Below, one piece after another: positions 1 to 5,459 of a DNA stretch of 5,918 nt. Origin of the DNA: Opitutaceae bacterium (GTDB lineage: Bacteria > Verrucomicrobiota > Verrucomicrobiia > Opitutales > Opitutaceae); contig JAHFTI010000291.1 in assembly GCA_023265535.1 (NCBI GenBank), positions 1 to 5,918 on the forward strand, read 5' to 3'. The number at the start of each line of letters is the position of its first letter. The stretch's first letter is position 1. Position numbers and translations under genes: made by a program. Under the pieces are notes generated by a model. It saw only the letters and a program-made list of their open reading frames with translations. It had not been told where the DNA came from and searched no databases.

Positions 1-52
1 TGGGGGTTTGGCCTATTCACGTCTTTTTCGCCGACAACCATTTCCTATCGAC

Positions 53-250
53 ATGTCTATCGAGATCAAAATCCGCAAAAACGAGCCCATTGACCGTGCG
101 CTTCGCCGCATGAAGAAGAAGCTCGATCGCGAGAACATCATCAAGGGTGTTCGCGCCAAGCGCTACCACGAGAAGCCCTGCGAGAAGCGTCGTCGCAAGG
201 AGAAGGTCCAGGCCTTCACCGCGATGCTCCGCCGCCGTCACGAGGGTTGA
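53..250 (+). CDS. rpsU: Small ribosomal subunit protein bS21
   Basis: This is a 65-aa, highly basic protein of the bS21 family, a component of the 30S subunit platform near the 3' end of 16S rRNA, where it assists initiation. The start MSIEIKIRKNEPIDRALRRM and the basic helical segments that follow (KKKLDRENI, then EKPCEKRRRKEK around residues 41-52) are characteristic of the family. The length fits bS21 (about 60-70 aa). I chose the ATG at 53 because family members begin at this point. The frame stays open upstream to a TTG at 8, but the 15 extra residues do not resemble bS21. No Shine-Dalgarno-like purine run precedes the start (the preceding bases are pyrimidine-rich). The gene is followed by its own terminator, so it is probably monocistronic or the last gene of its unit. 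Its promoter is not identifiable in the 52 bases available. The identification is firm. Confidence 0.96.
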   Translation: MSIEIKIRKNEPIDRALRRMKKKLDRENIIKGVRAKRYHEKPCEKRRRKEKVQAFTAMLRRRHEG

Positions 251-299
251 TTTGAAGTCGGCCCTCACCGGCTGACCCATCCTCCCCAAGCTTTCGCAA

Positions 300-326
300 G
301 CCGCACCCGCAAGGTGCGGCTTTTTT
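300..326 (+). terminator. Intrinsic terminator of rpsU
   Basis: A perfect 8-bp GC-rich stem (GCCGCACC at 300-307 paired with GGTGCGGC at 313-320) encloses a 5-nt CGCAA loop and is followed directly by six T residues (321-326). It lies 49 bp after the rpsU stop codon. Read on the minus strand it has only a short T-rich flank, so it is mainly a plus-strand terminator. Confidence 0.9.
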
Positions 327-534
327 GTTGTGGTAGGCCCGACGGGGCGCAGCTGCGTGGCCTGCGTCAGGAGATACCTCATGCCTGTCCGAGAGGCAGG
401 CCTCGGCGTACAGGGGGGGCGGTCGGCGCGGCGATGCCTTTCCTCTTTCGATAGGCTCAGTTTCCGCAACCCGACAGGGGCACGCTCCACCCAATCAGAC
501 CTATCCCACGCAGCGTCCCATGGAGTGATCACCC
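327..534. other. Noncoding spacer between rpsU terminator and next promoter
   Basis: About 200 bp with no credible gene. A 69-codon open frame (330-539) has no family resemblance, no ribosome-binding site and an implausible composition. No tRNA fold is visible. It contains one imperfect hairpin with an adjoining G7 run (384-419, listed separately). It also contains the decamer CCGACAGGGG at 471-480, which recurs upstream of glnN at 3002-3011. Confidence 0.6.
384..419 (+). repeat. Bulged hairpin ending in a G7 run
   Basis: CCTGT (384-388) pairs with ACAGG (410-414), and CCGAG (389-393) pairs with CTCGG (402-406). The loop has 8 nt and a 3-nt bulge (407-409) separates the two helices. The 3' arm runs into seven consecutive G residues (413-419). 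There is no T-tract, so this is not an intrinsic terminator. The pairing is visible directly; any function is unknown, and a 10-bp bulged stem in GC-rich DNA could be chance. Confidence 0.4.
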
Positions 535-540
535 TATAAT
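535..540 (+). promoter_or_regulatory. Candidate -10 element for the 634-1659 gene
   Basis: A perfect TATAAT hexamer lies in a locally A/T-rich patch of an otherwise GC-rich spacer, 94 bp before the ATG at 634. No good -35 hexamer is present at 16-18 bp spacing (the region reads AGCGTC or similar), and there is no TG extension. Transcription would begin near 547, giving a leader of about 87 nt that includes the 588-614 hairpin. Support comes from the hexamer and its position only. Confidence 0.45.
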
Positions 541-587
541 ATACTTGCCAGAAGATGCGCATGCCTGACAGAGATCAGATGTGGCAT

Positions 588-614
588 GGCTGATGCATCC
601 TCATAGCATCAGCC
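588..614 (+). promoter_or_regulatory. Perfect 9-bp inverted repeat in the leader of the 634-1659 gene
   Basis: GGCTGATGC (588-596) and GCATCAGCC (606-614) are exact reverse complements separated by 9 nt. The right arm ends 19 nt before the ATG at 634. If the TATAAT at 535 is used, the repeat lies inside the transcribed leader and would form an RNA hairpin close to the start codon. A competing pairing (CATGCC 560-565 with GGCATG 583-588) shares one base with it. No run of T follows, so it is not a standard terminator. It could equally be a DNA operator with 9-bp half-sites. The repeat is certain; its role is inferred. Confidence 0.55.
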
Positions 615-633
615 CGACTTCCGCCAGATTTTG

Positions 634-1659
634 ATGAATTCCACTCCAAATACCAGCACCCAGACTCATGGGATGACCGGGGAAATCACCCCGGAAATCT
701 ACTATGATTCCGATGTGGCTGTCAGGAATCTCATCCGCACCACCATGAACCGGGAATATGGCCCGGTTCAGGCCGGCGCCTATTCGAACGGTGGGGTCGA
801 TCGCTCCCGTGCCCAGATGATCGATTTCATCATGAACCTGCGCATGCTCTCCGTGGCTGCGCTCGGTCGGGTGCACGTCACCGACGCCGATATCGTCAAG
901 GTCTGTGGCTGCATCAAGCGCCTGGAGCTGGTCGGCTACCGGAACCTTCCCTTCATCTTTGAGTACTGCGCCCGCCGTGCCGTGCGCGACCCGCTCGAGG
1001 CCCATCAGCGTGATCCGCTGCAGTTCCGCCATATGCTGACCTTCAGCATTGATGTTCCCAATTTCGACATGCCCCAGGAGGAACTCAGCCTCATTGAGTG
1101 TCACCTGGCCGAGGGCAACGCCGCGGGCATCACCGACTGGTTCCAGCGTCACGGGGAGTCGTCTGTCGTGCACAACAAGGGGCTGACAGCCTACCTGCGC
1201 CGCTACCTGCTCGACTACACCGAGGTGCCCGCCGCGGCCTTGAAGGCCTACGCCTTTGAGTTGGCTGTGCTGGATGTCCGCCTTTCCGGCCCCGTGGGCT
1301 GGGAGAACTCCCGCAGTTTCCTCGCCACGCTCTGCATCGTCCAAAATCGCCGCCACGATCATCTTGAGGTCTACATGGATGACCAGGATATCTCCGCCGG
1401 CCTGCTCGCGCATCAGCATTGCGGCGATGCCGACGGGCGCACCTATTACTCGCTTCGTCTCGACCGCTTTGATCCCTCTGACCTCAAGGCCTTGGAGCAG
1501 TCTGTCTTTGATGCGGCCTCCCGCAGGCGCCGCGATAACGACGGCCCGGGCAATGGGCGTCGCAAGGTGGTCGAGAAACGCAGCTGGTGGCGTTCCCTGC
1601 TGGGACAGGCGGAGTTGCCTGCCCAGGGCTTTGTTGGCAGTGCCTCCGGCGCCCTCTGA
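634..1659 (+). CDS. Hypothetical protein, 341 aa, family not recognised
   Basis: I do not recognise this protein. It appears soluble: there is no signal peptide and no membrane-spanning segment. Residues 1-20 are polar and low in complexity (Ser/Thr/Asn-rich). Residues 27-120 and 185-215 look mostly helical. Residues 225-280 look like alternating strands rich in His, Asp and Tyr (HDHLEVYMDD at 241-250). Cysteines occur at 91, 93 (a CGC motif), 112, 156, 234 and 263, too irregular for a known metal-binding pattern. The tail (297-324) is very basic and carries a tryptophan pair (KRSWWRSLLG, 315-324), which could bind nucleic acid or a membrane surface. The ATG at 634 is preferred over the adjacent TTG at 631; an internal ATG at 673 is also possible because no Shine-Dalgarno sequence marks either. 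Codon use is GC-rich and like its neighbours, so it is a real gene rather than a chance frame. It is preceded by a candidate -10 and a hairpin leader. Confidence 0.85.
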   Translation: MNSTPNTSTQTHGMTGEITPEIYYDSDVAVRNLIRTTMNREYGPVQAGAYSNGGVDRSRAQMIDFIMNLRMLSVAALGRVHVTDADIVKVCGCIKRLELVGYRNLPFIFEYCARRAVRDPLEAHQRDPLQFRHMLTFSIDVPNFDMPQEELSLIECHLAEGNAAGITDWFQRHGESSVVHNKGLTAYLRRYLLDYTEVPAAALKAYAFELAVLDVRLSGPVGWENSRSFLATLCIVQNRRHDHLEVYMDDQDISAGLLAHQHCGDADGRTYYSLRLDRFDPSDLKALEQSVFDAASRRRRDNDGPGNGRRKVVEKRSWWRSLLGQAELPAQGFVGSASGAL

Positions 1660-1692
1660 ATCTTGCTCGGTGCCGCGCTGAGGCAACTCCCG

Positions 1693-1728
1693 GGTCGCCT
1701 TGGGTGCAGCCTTGCTGCCTGGGTGACC
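1693..1728 (+). other. Possible stem-loop between two tandem genes
   Basis: GGTCGCCT (1693-1700) can pair with GGGTGACC (1721-1728) over eight positions, including two G-U pairs. Within it, GCAG (1706-1709) pairs with CTGC (1715-1718) around a 5-nt loop. No T-run follows, so it does not look like an intrinsic terminator, and transcription from the upstream gene may continue into the TIM-barrel gene. The 136-bp spacer (1660-1795) shows no convincing promoter. Confidence 0.3.
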
Positions 1729-1795
1729 GCCTGAATGGGACTTGGGGCCTTTCCAAAGTCTTGCCCTGCGACGGGCTCTCTGTCCCCCTTGTCGT

Positions 1796-2779
1796 ATGGC
1801 ATCTCCAGCGGAGACAACTTCGCTTCCTCCACTCGCACTCTCCTCGTGCTGGCTCACCCAGCGCCACCAGGACGGCTATGCCATGCTGGAGGAGGTGGCC
1901 TCGCTGGGCTTCACCCACATGGAGCTGAGCCACGGTGTGCGCGTGTCGCTCGTGCCGGGCATCCTCAAGGCCGTCGAGGCGGGTCTTGTCCGCATCGGTT
2001 CCTGCCATAATTTTTGTCCCCTCCCGCCCGGGGTGCTCCACGCCTCCCCCAACCTTTACCAGCCCAGTTCACTCGATCAGCGCGAGATAGACCAATGGGT
2101 CCGCCATACCAAGCGCTCCATCGATTTTGCCCGGCTCGTGGGTGCGGGCGTGCTGGTCTGCCACCTCGGCAGCGTGGCCTTCTGGTTCTTCAACCCTGCG
2201 CAGCGCCTGCAGCGTTACATGGAGCGGAATCCCAAGGGCGATTATCGGGAGGACAAGGGCTTCATCAAACGGCGCGATGCGGGCCTTCGCCGCATGCGCA
2301 AGGCGGGCAAGCCCCATCTCACCCGCCTGCATGACAGCCTGAAGCTGGTCCTGGAGTATGCCGCCGAGAAGGGGATCCTGCTGGGCTTCGAGAATCGTGA
2401 AAACTTCGATGAGTTGCCTTTGGACGAGGGCTTCGACGCGCTCTTTGCCGCCATGCCCGAGGGGGCCCCCGTGGGCTACTGGCATGATTGCGGCCACGCC
2501 GACCTGAAGGAAAAGATGGGCCTGCTGGACCATCGCAGCCATCTCGAGAAGCACTCCCAGCGCCTCATCGGCTTTCACCTGCACGACGTTAGCGCGGAGG
2601 GCAAGGACCATCAGGAGGTGGGCTCGGGCCGCGTCGATTTTGAGATGCTCACCGCCCACTGGCGTCCCGGGCAGCGTTTTGTCCTGGAGCTCAGTCCCCG
2701 GCTCAAGACGGAGCAGGTGTTGCGTTCGAAGGAAAAGGTCGAGCAGCTCCTTGCCAGGATTTCCTCCTCCTGGCGCTAG
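1796..2779 (+). CDS. Sugar phosphate isomerase/epimerase-like TIM-barrel protein
   Basis: A 327-aa protein of the xylose isomerase-like TIM-barrel superfamily (AP endonuclease 2 type fold), typically metal-dependent isomerases, epimerases or related enzymes acting on sugars in the cytoplasm. Barrel-strand motifs appear in order: MELSHG (42-47, E43), VCHLG (121-125, H123), LGFENRE (196-202, E199), GYWHDCGHAD (227-236, with D231 and H234), FHLHD (260-264), DHQEVGSGRVDF (271-282) and VLELS (296-300, E298). The Glu, Asp/His and His set matches the metal ligands expected of the family, so the active site looks intact. Lys/Arg-rich residues 135-175 form a helical insertion. I chose the ATG at 1796; the frame is open back to a TTG at 1742, but those 18 residues do not resemble the family, which starts shortly before the first strand (LALSSCW). 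No Shine-Dalgarno sequence is evident. The substrate cannot be deduced and no sugar pathway genes adjoin it. Confidence 0.88.
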   Translation: MASPAETTSLPPLALSSCWLTQRHQDGYAMLEEVASLGFTHMELSHGVRVSLVPGILKAVEAGLVRIGSCHNFCPLPPGVLHASPNLYQPSSLDQREIDQWVRHTKRSIDFARLVGAGVLVCHLGSVAFWFFNPAQRLQRYMERNPKGDYREDKGFIKRRDAGLRRMRKAGKPHLTRLHDSLKLVLEYAAEKGILLGFENRENFDELPLDEGFDALFAAMPEGAPVGYWHDCGHADLKEKMGLLDHRSHLEKHSQRLIGFHLHDVSAEGKDHQEVGSGRVDFEMLTAHWRPGQRFVLELSPRLKTEQVLRSKEKVEQLLARISSSWR

Positions 2780-2846
2780 CTCGCGTGGCGGTGGGGCAGG
2801 GGGGGGCTGGTGCTGGAGTGGCGGAAGCTCATCGGCACCTCGGTCG

Positions 2847-2865
2847 CGGCCCTCGCGGGAGGCCG
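2847..2865 (+). repeat. GC-rich hairpin upstream of the G12 tract
   Basis: CGG (2847-2849) plus CCTC (2851-2854) pair with GAGG (2859-2862) plus CCG (2863-2865), giving seven G-C or A-T pairs with a single bulged C at 2850 and a GCGG loop. It lies 68 bp after the preceding stop codon and 5 bp before a run of twelve G. With no T-run it is not a normal intrinsic terminator, although it could stall or protect the 3' end of the upstream transcript. Confidence 0.4.
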
Positions 2866-2870
2866 TCGCA

Positions 2871-2882
2871 GGGGGGGGGGGG
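2871..2882 (+). repeat. Homopolymer tract of twelve G
   Basis: Twelve consecutive G residues in the noncoding spacer, the longest homopolymer in the window. Tracts of this length are prone to replication slippage and to sequencing error, so the exact count should be treated with caution. The distance to the candidate glnN promoter (about 225 bp) makes direct promoter spacing effects unlikely. Confidence 0.85.
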
Positions 2883-3108
2883 ACAGGCATGCAGGTTCCG
2901 CCCGCTTCAGGCAGCCTGTTGGACGCAGGTTCATGACTTCACTTCATGTGACCCTCTCCAAGGACTACTGATGAACTGTGCCTGATACTGTTTTTTTGTT
3001 GCCGACAGGGGGGCTCGCCAGCGATTTTTGGCATCCCTCTGTTCTTTTCCTGCCACCAATGACTGAATCGCATGCTTGCCAGGAATGTTTTTCATCGAAT
3101 TCAGCATT

Positions 3109-3124
3109 TGGCATTAATCCTGCT
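3109..3124 (+). promoter_or_regulatory. Candidate sigma-54 (-24/-12) promoter of glnN
   Basis: TGGCATTAATCCTGCT matches the -24/-12 consensus TGGCACGnnnnTTGCW at all but three of its defined positions. The invariant GG (3110-3111) and GC (3122-3123) are at the correct spacing. Initiation would be near 3135, giving a leader of roughly 68 nt before the ATG at 3203. The element lies in the A/T-richer part of the spacer. Sigma-54 control is well established for glutamine synthetase genes in many bacteria. I could not identify enhancer sites for an NtrC-type activator upstream, so this remains a motif-level call. Confidence 0.42.
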
Positions 3125-3202
3125 AATTTACCGAGTCCGCTCTTCCCTCCCGGGGGTGGACTTGTTTCTCCTTCGCCTGAACCCTCCCGCAACAATACCT
3201 AC

Positions 3203-5377
3203 ATGAGTGTGAGTCCCGCCCGTCTCAATGCCATCTCGGCCGCGAACAACTTTCGCGTCACTAACACATTGGCCTTCAAGGAAAGCCATTCCGCCGCCCT
3301 CTACGGCAAGAATGTCTTCAATGAGAAGGTAATGCAGGCCCGTCTGCCCAAGGCCGTCTACAAGGCCCTGAAGAAGACCATCGATTCCGGTTCGCCGCTC
3401 GATCCCGGCATGGCCGACATCGTCGCCACGACGATCAAGGACTGGGCCCTGGAGCATGGCGCCACGCATTACGCCCATATCTTCCAGCCCCTCACCGGTC
3501 TCACCGCCGAGAAGCACGACAGCTTCCTCGAGCCCGACGGCAAGGGTGGCGCCATCGCCGAGTTCTCCGGCAAGCAGCTCTCCCAGGGTGAGCCCGACGC
3601 GTCCTCCTTCCCCTCGGGCGGCATGCGCGCCACCTTCGAGGCCCGTGGCTACACAGTCTGGGACGTCTCCAGCGCCTGCTACCTCGTCGAGAACGCCAAT
3701 GGTGTCACGCTCTGTATCCCGACCGCCTTCGTCTCCTGGACCGGCGACGTCCTCGATACGAAGACCCCGATCCTGCGTTCGATGAAGTCCCTCGACGTCC
3801 AGGCCCGCCGCATTCTCAAGCTCTTCGGTCACACCAATATTCCCTACATCGCCGCTACCGCCGGCCCCGAGCAGGAGTACTTCCTGATCGATCGCAATTT
3901 CTTCCTGGCGCGTCCCGACCTGATGAGCGCCGGCCGCACCCTCTTCGGCGCTCGCCCCCCCAAGGGCCAGGAGTTCGAGGACCAGTATTTCGGCGTGATC
4001 CCCGATCGCGTGCTCGCCTACATGCACGAGTGCGAGGCTGAGCTCTACGCCCTCGGCGTTCCCGTCAAGACCCGCCACAACGAAGTCGCCCCCTCCCAGT
4101 ACGAGCTGGCCCCGATCTACGAGACGGCCAATGTCGCCGCCGATCACCAGCAGCTGATCATGACCACCCTCAGGAAGGTGGCCCGCAAGTATGGCATGGA
4201 GTGCCTGCTGCATGAGAAGCCCTTCGCCGGCGTCAACGGCTCGGGCAAGCACCTCAACTGGTCCCTCGGCAACAGCGTCCAGGGCAACCTCCTCGAGCCC
4301 GGCCACACCCCGCACGAGAACATGCAGTTCCTCGTGTTCTGCGCCGCCGTCATCCGCGCTGTCCACCGTCACGGTGGCCTCCTGCGCGCCCTCGTTGCCT
4401 CCGCCTCCAACGACCACCGTCTGGGCGCCAATGAGGCTCCTCCGGCGATCATCTCCGTGTACCTCGGCGACCAGCTGGCCGACATCTTCGAGCAGCTCAA
4501 GAAGGGCAAGGCCAAGTCCTCCAAGAAGGCCGGCCTCATGCACCTCGGCGTCGACGTGCTGCCCCCCCTCGCCAAGGATGCTGGCGATCGTAACCGCACC
4601 TCGCCCTTCGCCTTTACCGGCAACAAGTTCGAGTTCCGCGCCGTCGCCTCCAACCAGTCCATCGGCGGTCCCCTGGCCGCCCTCAACACCATCGCCACGG
4701 AGTCCCTCGACTACGTCGCGACCAAGCTCGAGAAGGCCGTCAAGACCAAGAAGCTCGAGGACGCCGTCGCCGAGCTCCTGACCGAGATCGCCACCGAGCA
4801 CGGTGCCGTCATCTTCAATGGCAACGGTTACTCCGAGGAGTGGCACAAGGAAGCCGTGCAGAAGCGCGGCCTGCTGAACCTCCGCACCACGGTGGACGCC
4901 GTTCCGGTGATCACCTCGAAGACCACCGTCGCCGCCTACGAGAAGTACGGCATCCTCTCGAAGCGCGAGCTCGAAGCCCGTCGCGACATCATGCTGGAGC
5001 AGTACGTCAAGGCTGTGAACGTCGAGGCCAACATCGTGGTCGAGATGGTGAACACCAAGTACCTGCCCGCCTCGGTGCGTTACCAGACCGAGCTGGCAAC
5101 GAATGCCGCCGCCCTCAAGGCTGCCGGCATCAAGCCCGACACGGCCGCCCTCGAGAAGATCTCGGCCCTGATCGTCGAGCTCCAGGGGTCCATCACCAAG
5201 CTCATCCAGATCCGCAGCCACCACGTGGACGGCCTTCAGGCCGAGGCTGAGCACTATTGCCACGAGGTCCTTCCCCAGCTGAAGGCGATCCGCGTGATCG
5301 TCGATTCGCTCGAGGGCATCGTCGCCGACGACACCTGGCCGGTTCCGACCTACGAGGAAATCCTCTTCATCAAGTGA
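3203..5377 (+). CDS. glnN: Glutamine synthetase type III
   Basis: A 724-aa GSIII enzyme, which joins ammonia to glutamate using ATP to make glutamine in the cytoplasm. Length matches the family (about 725 aa; GSI is near 470). In order: a GSIII N-terminal region with HYAHIFQPLTG (89-99) and SSFPSGGMRATFEARGY (134-150); the catalytic core with metal-binding GPEQEYF (221-227), HNEVAPSQYE (292-301), FAGVNGSGKHLNWS (341-354) and ASNDHRLGANEAPP (401-414); NRTSPFAFTGNKFEFRA (464-480); then a helical C-terminal region ending WPVPTYEEILF (712-722). All core motifs look intact. The Tyr adenylylation loop typical of GSI-beta is not expected in this family. I chose the ATG at 3203 because conserved sequence begins there; the open frame upstream to 2978 is unlike GSIII. 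No Shine-Dalgarno sequence precedes it. Codons are strongly C/G-ending, suggesting high expression. Two in-frame C7 runs occur (3955-3961, 4562-4568). A sigma-54-like element lies upstream and a terminator downstream. Confidence 0.96.
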   Translation: MSVSPARLNAISAANNFRVTNTLAFKESHSAALYGKNVFNEKVMQARLPKAVYKALKKTIDSGSPLDPGMADIVATTIKDWALEHGATHYAHIFQPLTGLTAEKHDSFLEPDGKGGAIAEFSGKQLSQGEPDASSFPSGGMRATFEARGYTVWDVSSACYLVENANGVTLCIPTAFVSWTGDVLDTKTPILRSMKSLDVQARRILKLFGHTNIPYIAATAGPEQEYFLIDRNFFLARPDLMSAGRTLFGARPPKGQEFEDQYFGVIPDRVLAYMHECEAELYALGVPVKTRHNEVAPSQYELAPIYETANVAADHQQLIMTTLRKVARKYGMECLLHEKPFAGVNGSGKHLNWSLGNSVQGNLLEPGHTPHENMQFLVFCAAVIRAVHRHGGLLRALVASASNDHRLGANEAPPAIISVYLGDQLADIFEQLKKGKAKSSKKAGLMHLGVDVLPPLAKDAGDRNRTSPFAFTGNKFEFRAVASNQSIGGPLAALNTIATESLDYVATKLEKAVKTKKLEDAVAELLTEIATEHGAVIFNGNGYSEEWHKEAVQKRGLLNLRTTVDAVPVITSKTTVAAYEKYGILSKRELEARRDIMLEQYVKAVNVEANIVVEMVNTKYLPASVRYQTELATNAAALKAAGIKPDTAALEKISALIVELQGSITKLIQIRSHHVDGLQAEAEHYCHEVLPQLKAIRVIVDSLEGIVADDTWPVPTYEEILFIK

Positions 5378-5423
5378 GTCGGCGCGCGGCCACTCCGCCG
5401 CGTTCCCCTCGCCTTTGATTTCA

Positions 5424-5456
5424 GCCATCCGGGCCTTTGGCCCGGGTGGCTTTTTT
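5424..5456 (+). terminator. Intrinsic terminator of glnN
   Basis: A 12-bp stem (5424-5435 with 5439-5450, one T-G wobble at 5428/5446) with a TTT loop is followed by six T (5451-5456), 46 bp after the glnN stop. Read from the minus strand the stem is followed by TGAAATC with no U-tract, so it should work efficiently only for glnN and not for the convergent kinase gene. Confidence 0.93.
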
Positions 5457-5459
5457 CTG

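Larger units (their letters stand above)
2780..3202. other. Noncoding spacer upstream of glnN
   Basis: A 423-bp gap with two distinct halves. The left half (2780-2930) is extremely GC-rich and holds G8 (2799-2806), a hairpin (2847-2865), G12 (2871-2882) and the 8-mer GCAGGTTC twice (2891-2898 and 2925-2932). The right half (about 2931-3135) is clearly more A/T-rich, as expected of a regulatory region. It contains a T7 run (2991-2997), a G6 run (3008-3013) and a sigma-54-like element (3109-3124). The glnN frame is open back to 2978, but the 75 extra residues (Pro/Ser-rich) do not resemble glutamine synthetase and I treat them as noncoding. I see no terminator for the 1796-2779 gene. Confidence 0.7.

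Noticed and set aside
8..52. N-terminal extension of bS21 from a TTG at position 8
   Set aside because: The 15 extra residues are not found in bS21 proteins, and the ATG at 53 begins exactly at the conserved N-terminus.
330..539. 69-codon plus-strand open frame in the spacer after rpsU
   Set aside because: It begins just after the rpsU terminator with no promoter or ribosome-binding site, covers the -10 candidate and a hairpin, and has a Ser/Arg/Gly-rich composition expected of noncoding GC-rich DNA.
601..1857. 418-codon open frame on the minus strand across the unassigned gene
   Set aside because: It spans the whole plus-strand gene and both flanking spacers, and its composition (Gly/Ala/Val/His-rich) is typical of an antisense shadow. 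The plus-strand frame has better protein-like composition. As the plus gene is unassigned, this is rejected with slightly less certainty than the others.
2069..2890. 273-codon open frame on the minus strand across the TIM-barrel gene
   Set aside because: It is antisense to a gene with intact family motifs, and its start would lie in the noncoding hairpin and G-tract region.
2928..2953. Inverted repeat GGTTCATGA / TCATGTGACC as an operator or hairpin
   Set aside because: Only 5 plus 3 pairs around a mismatched internal loop; this level of symmetry is common by chance.
2991..2997. T7 run as an intrinsic terminator for the TIM-barrel gene
   Set aside because: No stable GC-rich stem precedes the T-run; the adjacent bases show only short direct repeats (ACTGT twice) and weak pairings.
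3128..5428. 766-codon open frame on the minus strand across glnN
   Set aside because: It is antisense to an unmistakable glutamine synthetase. The strong C/G third-position bias of glnN removes stops from the opposite frame, and the translated product is a Gly/Leu/Val/Asp-rich string with no domain.
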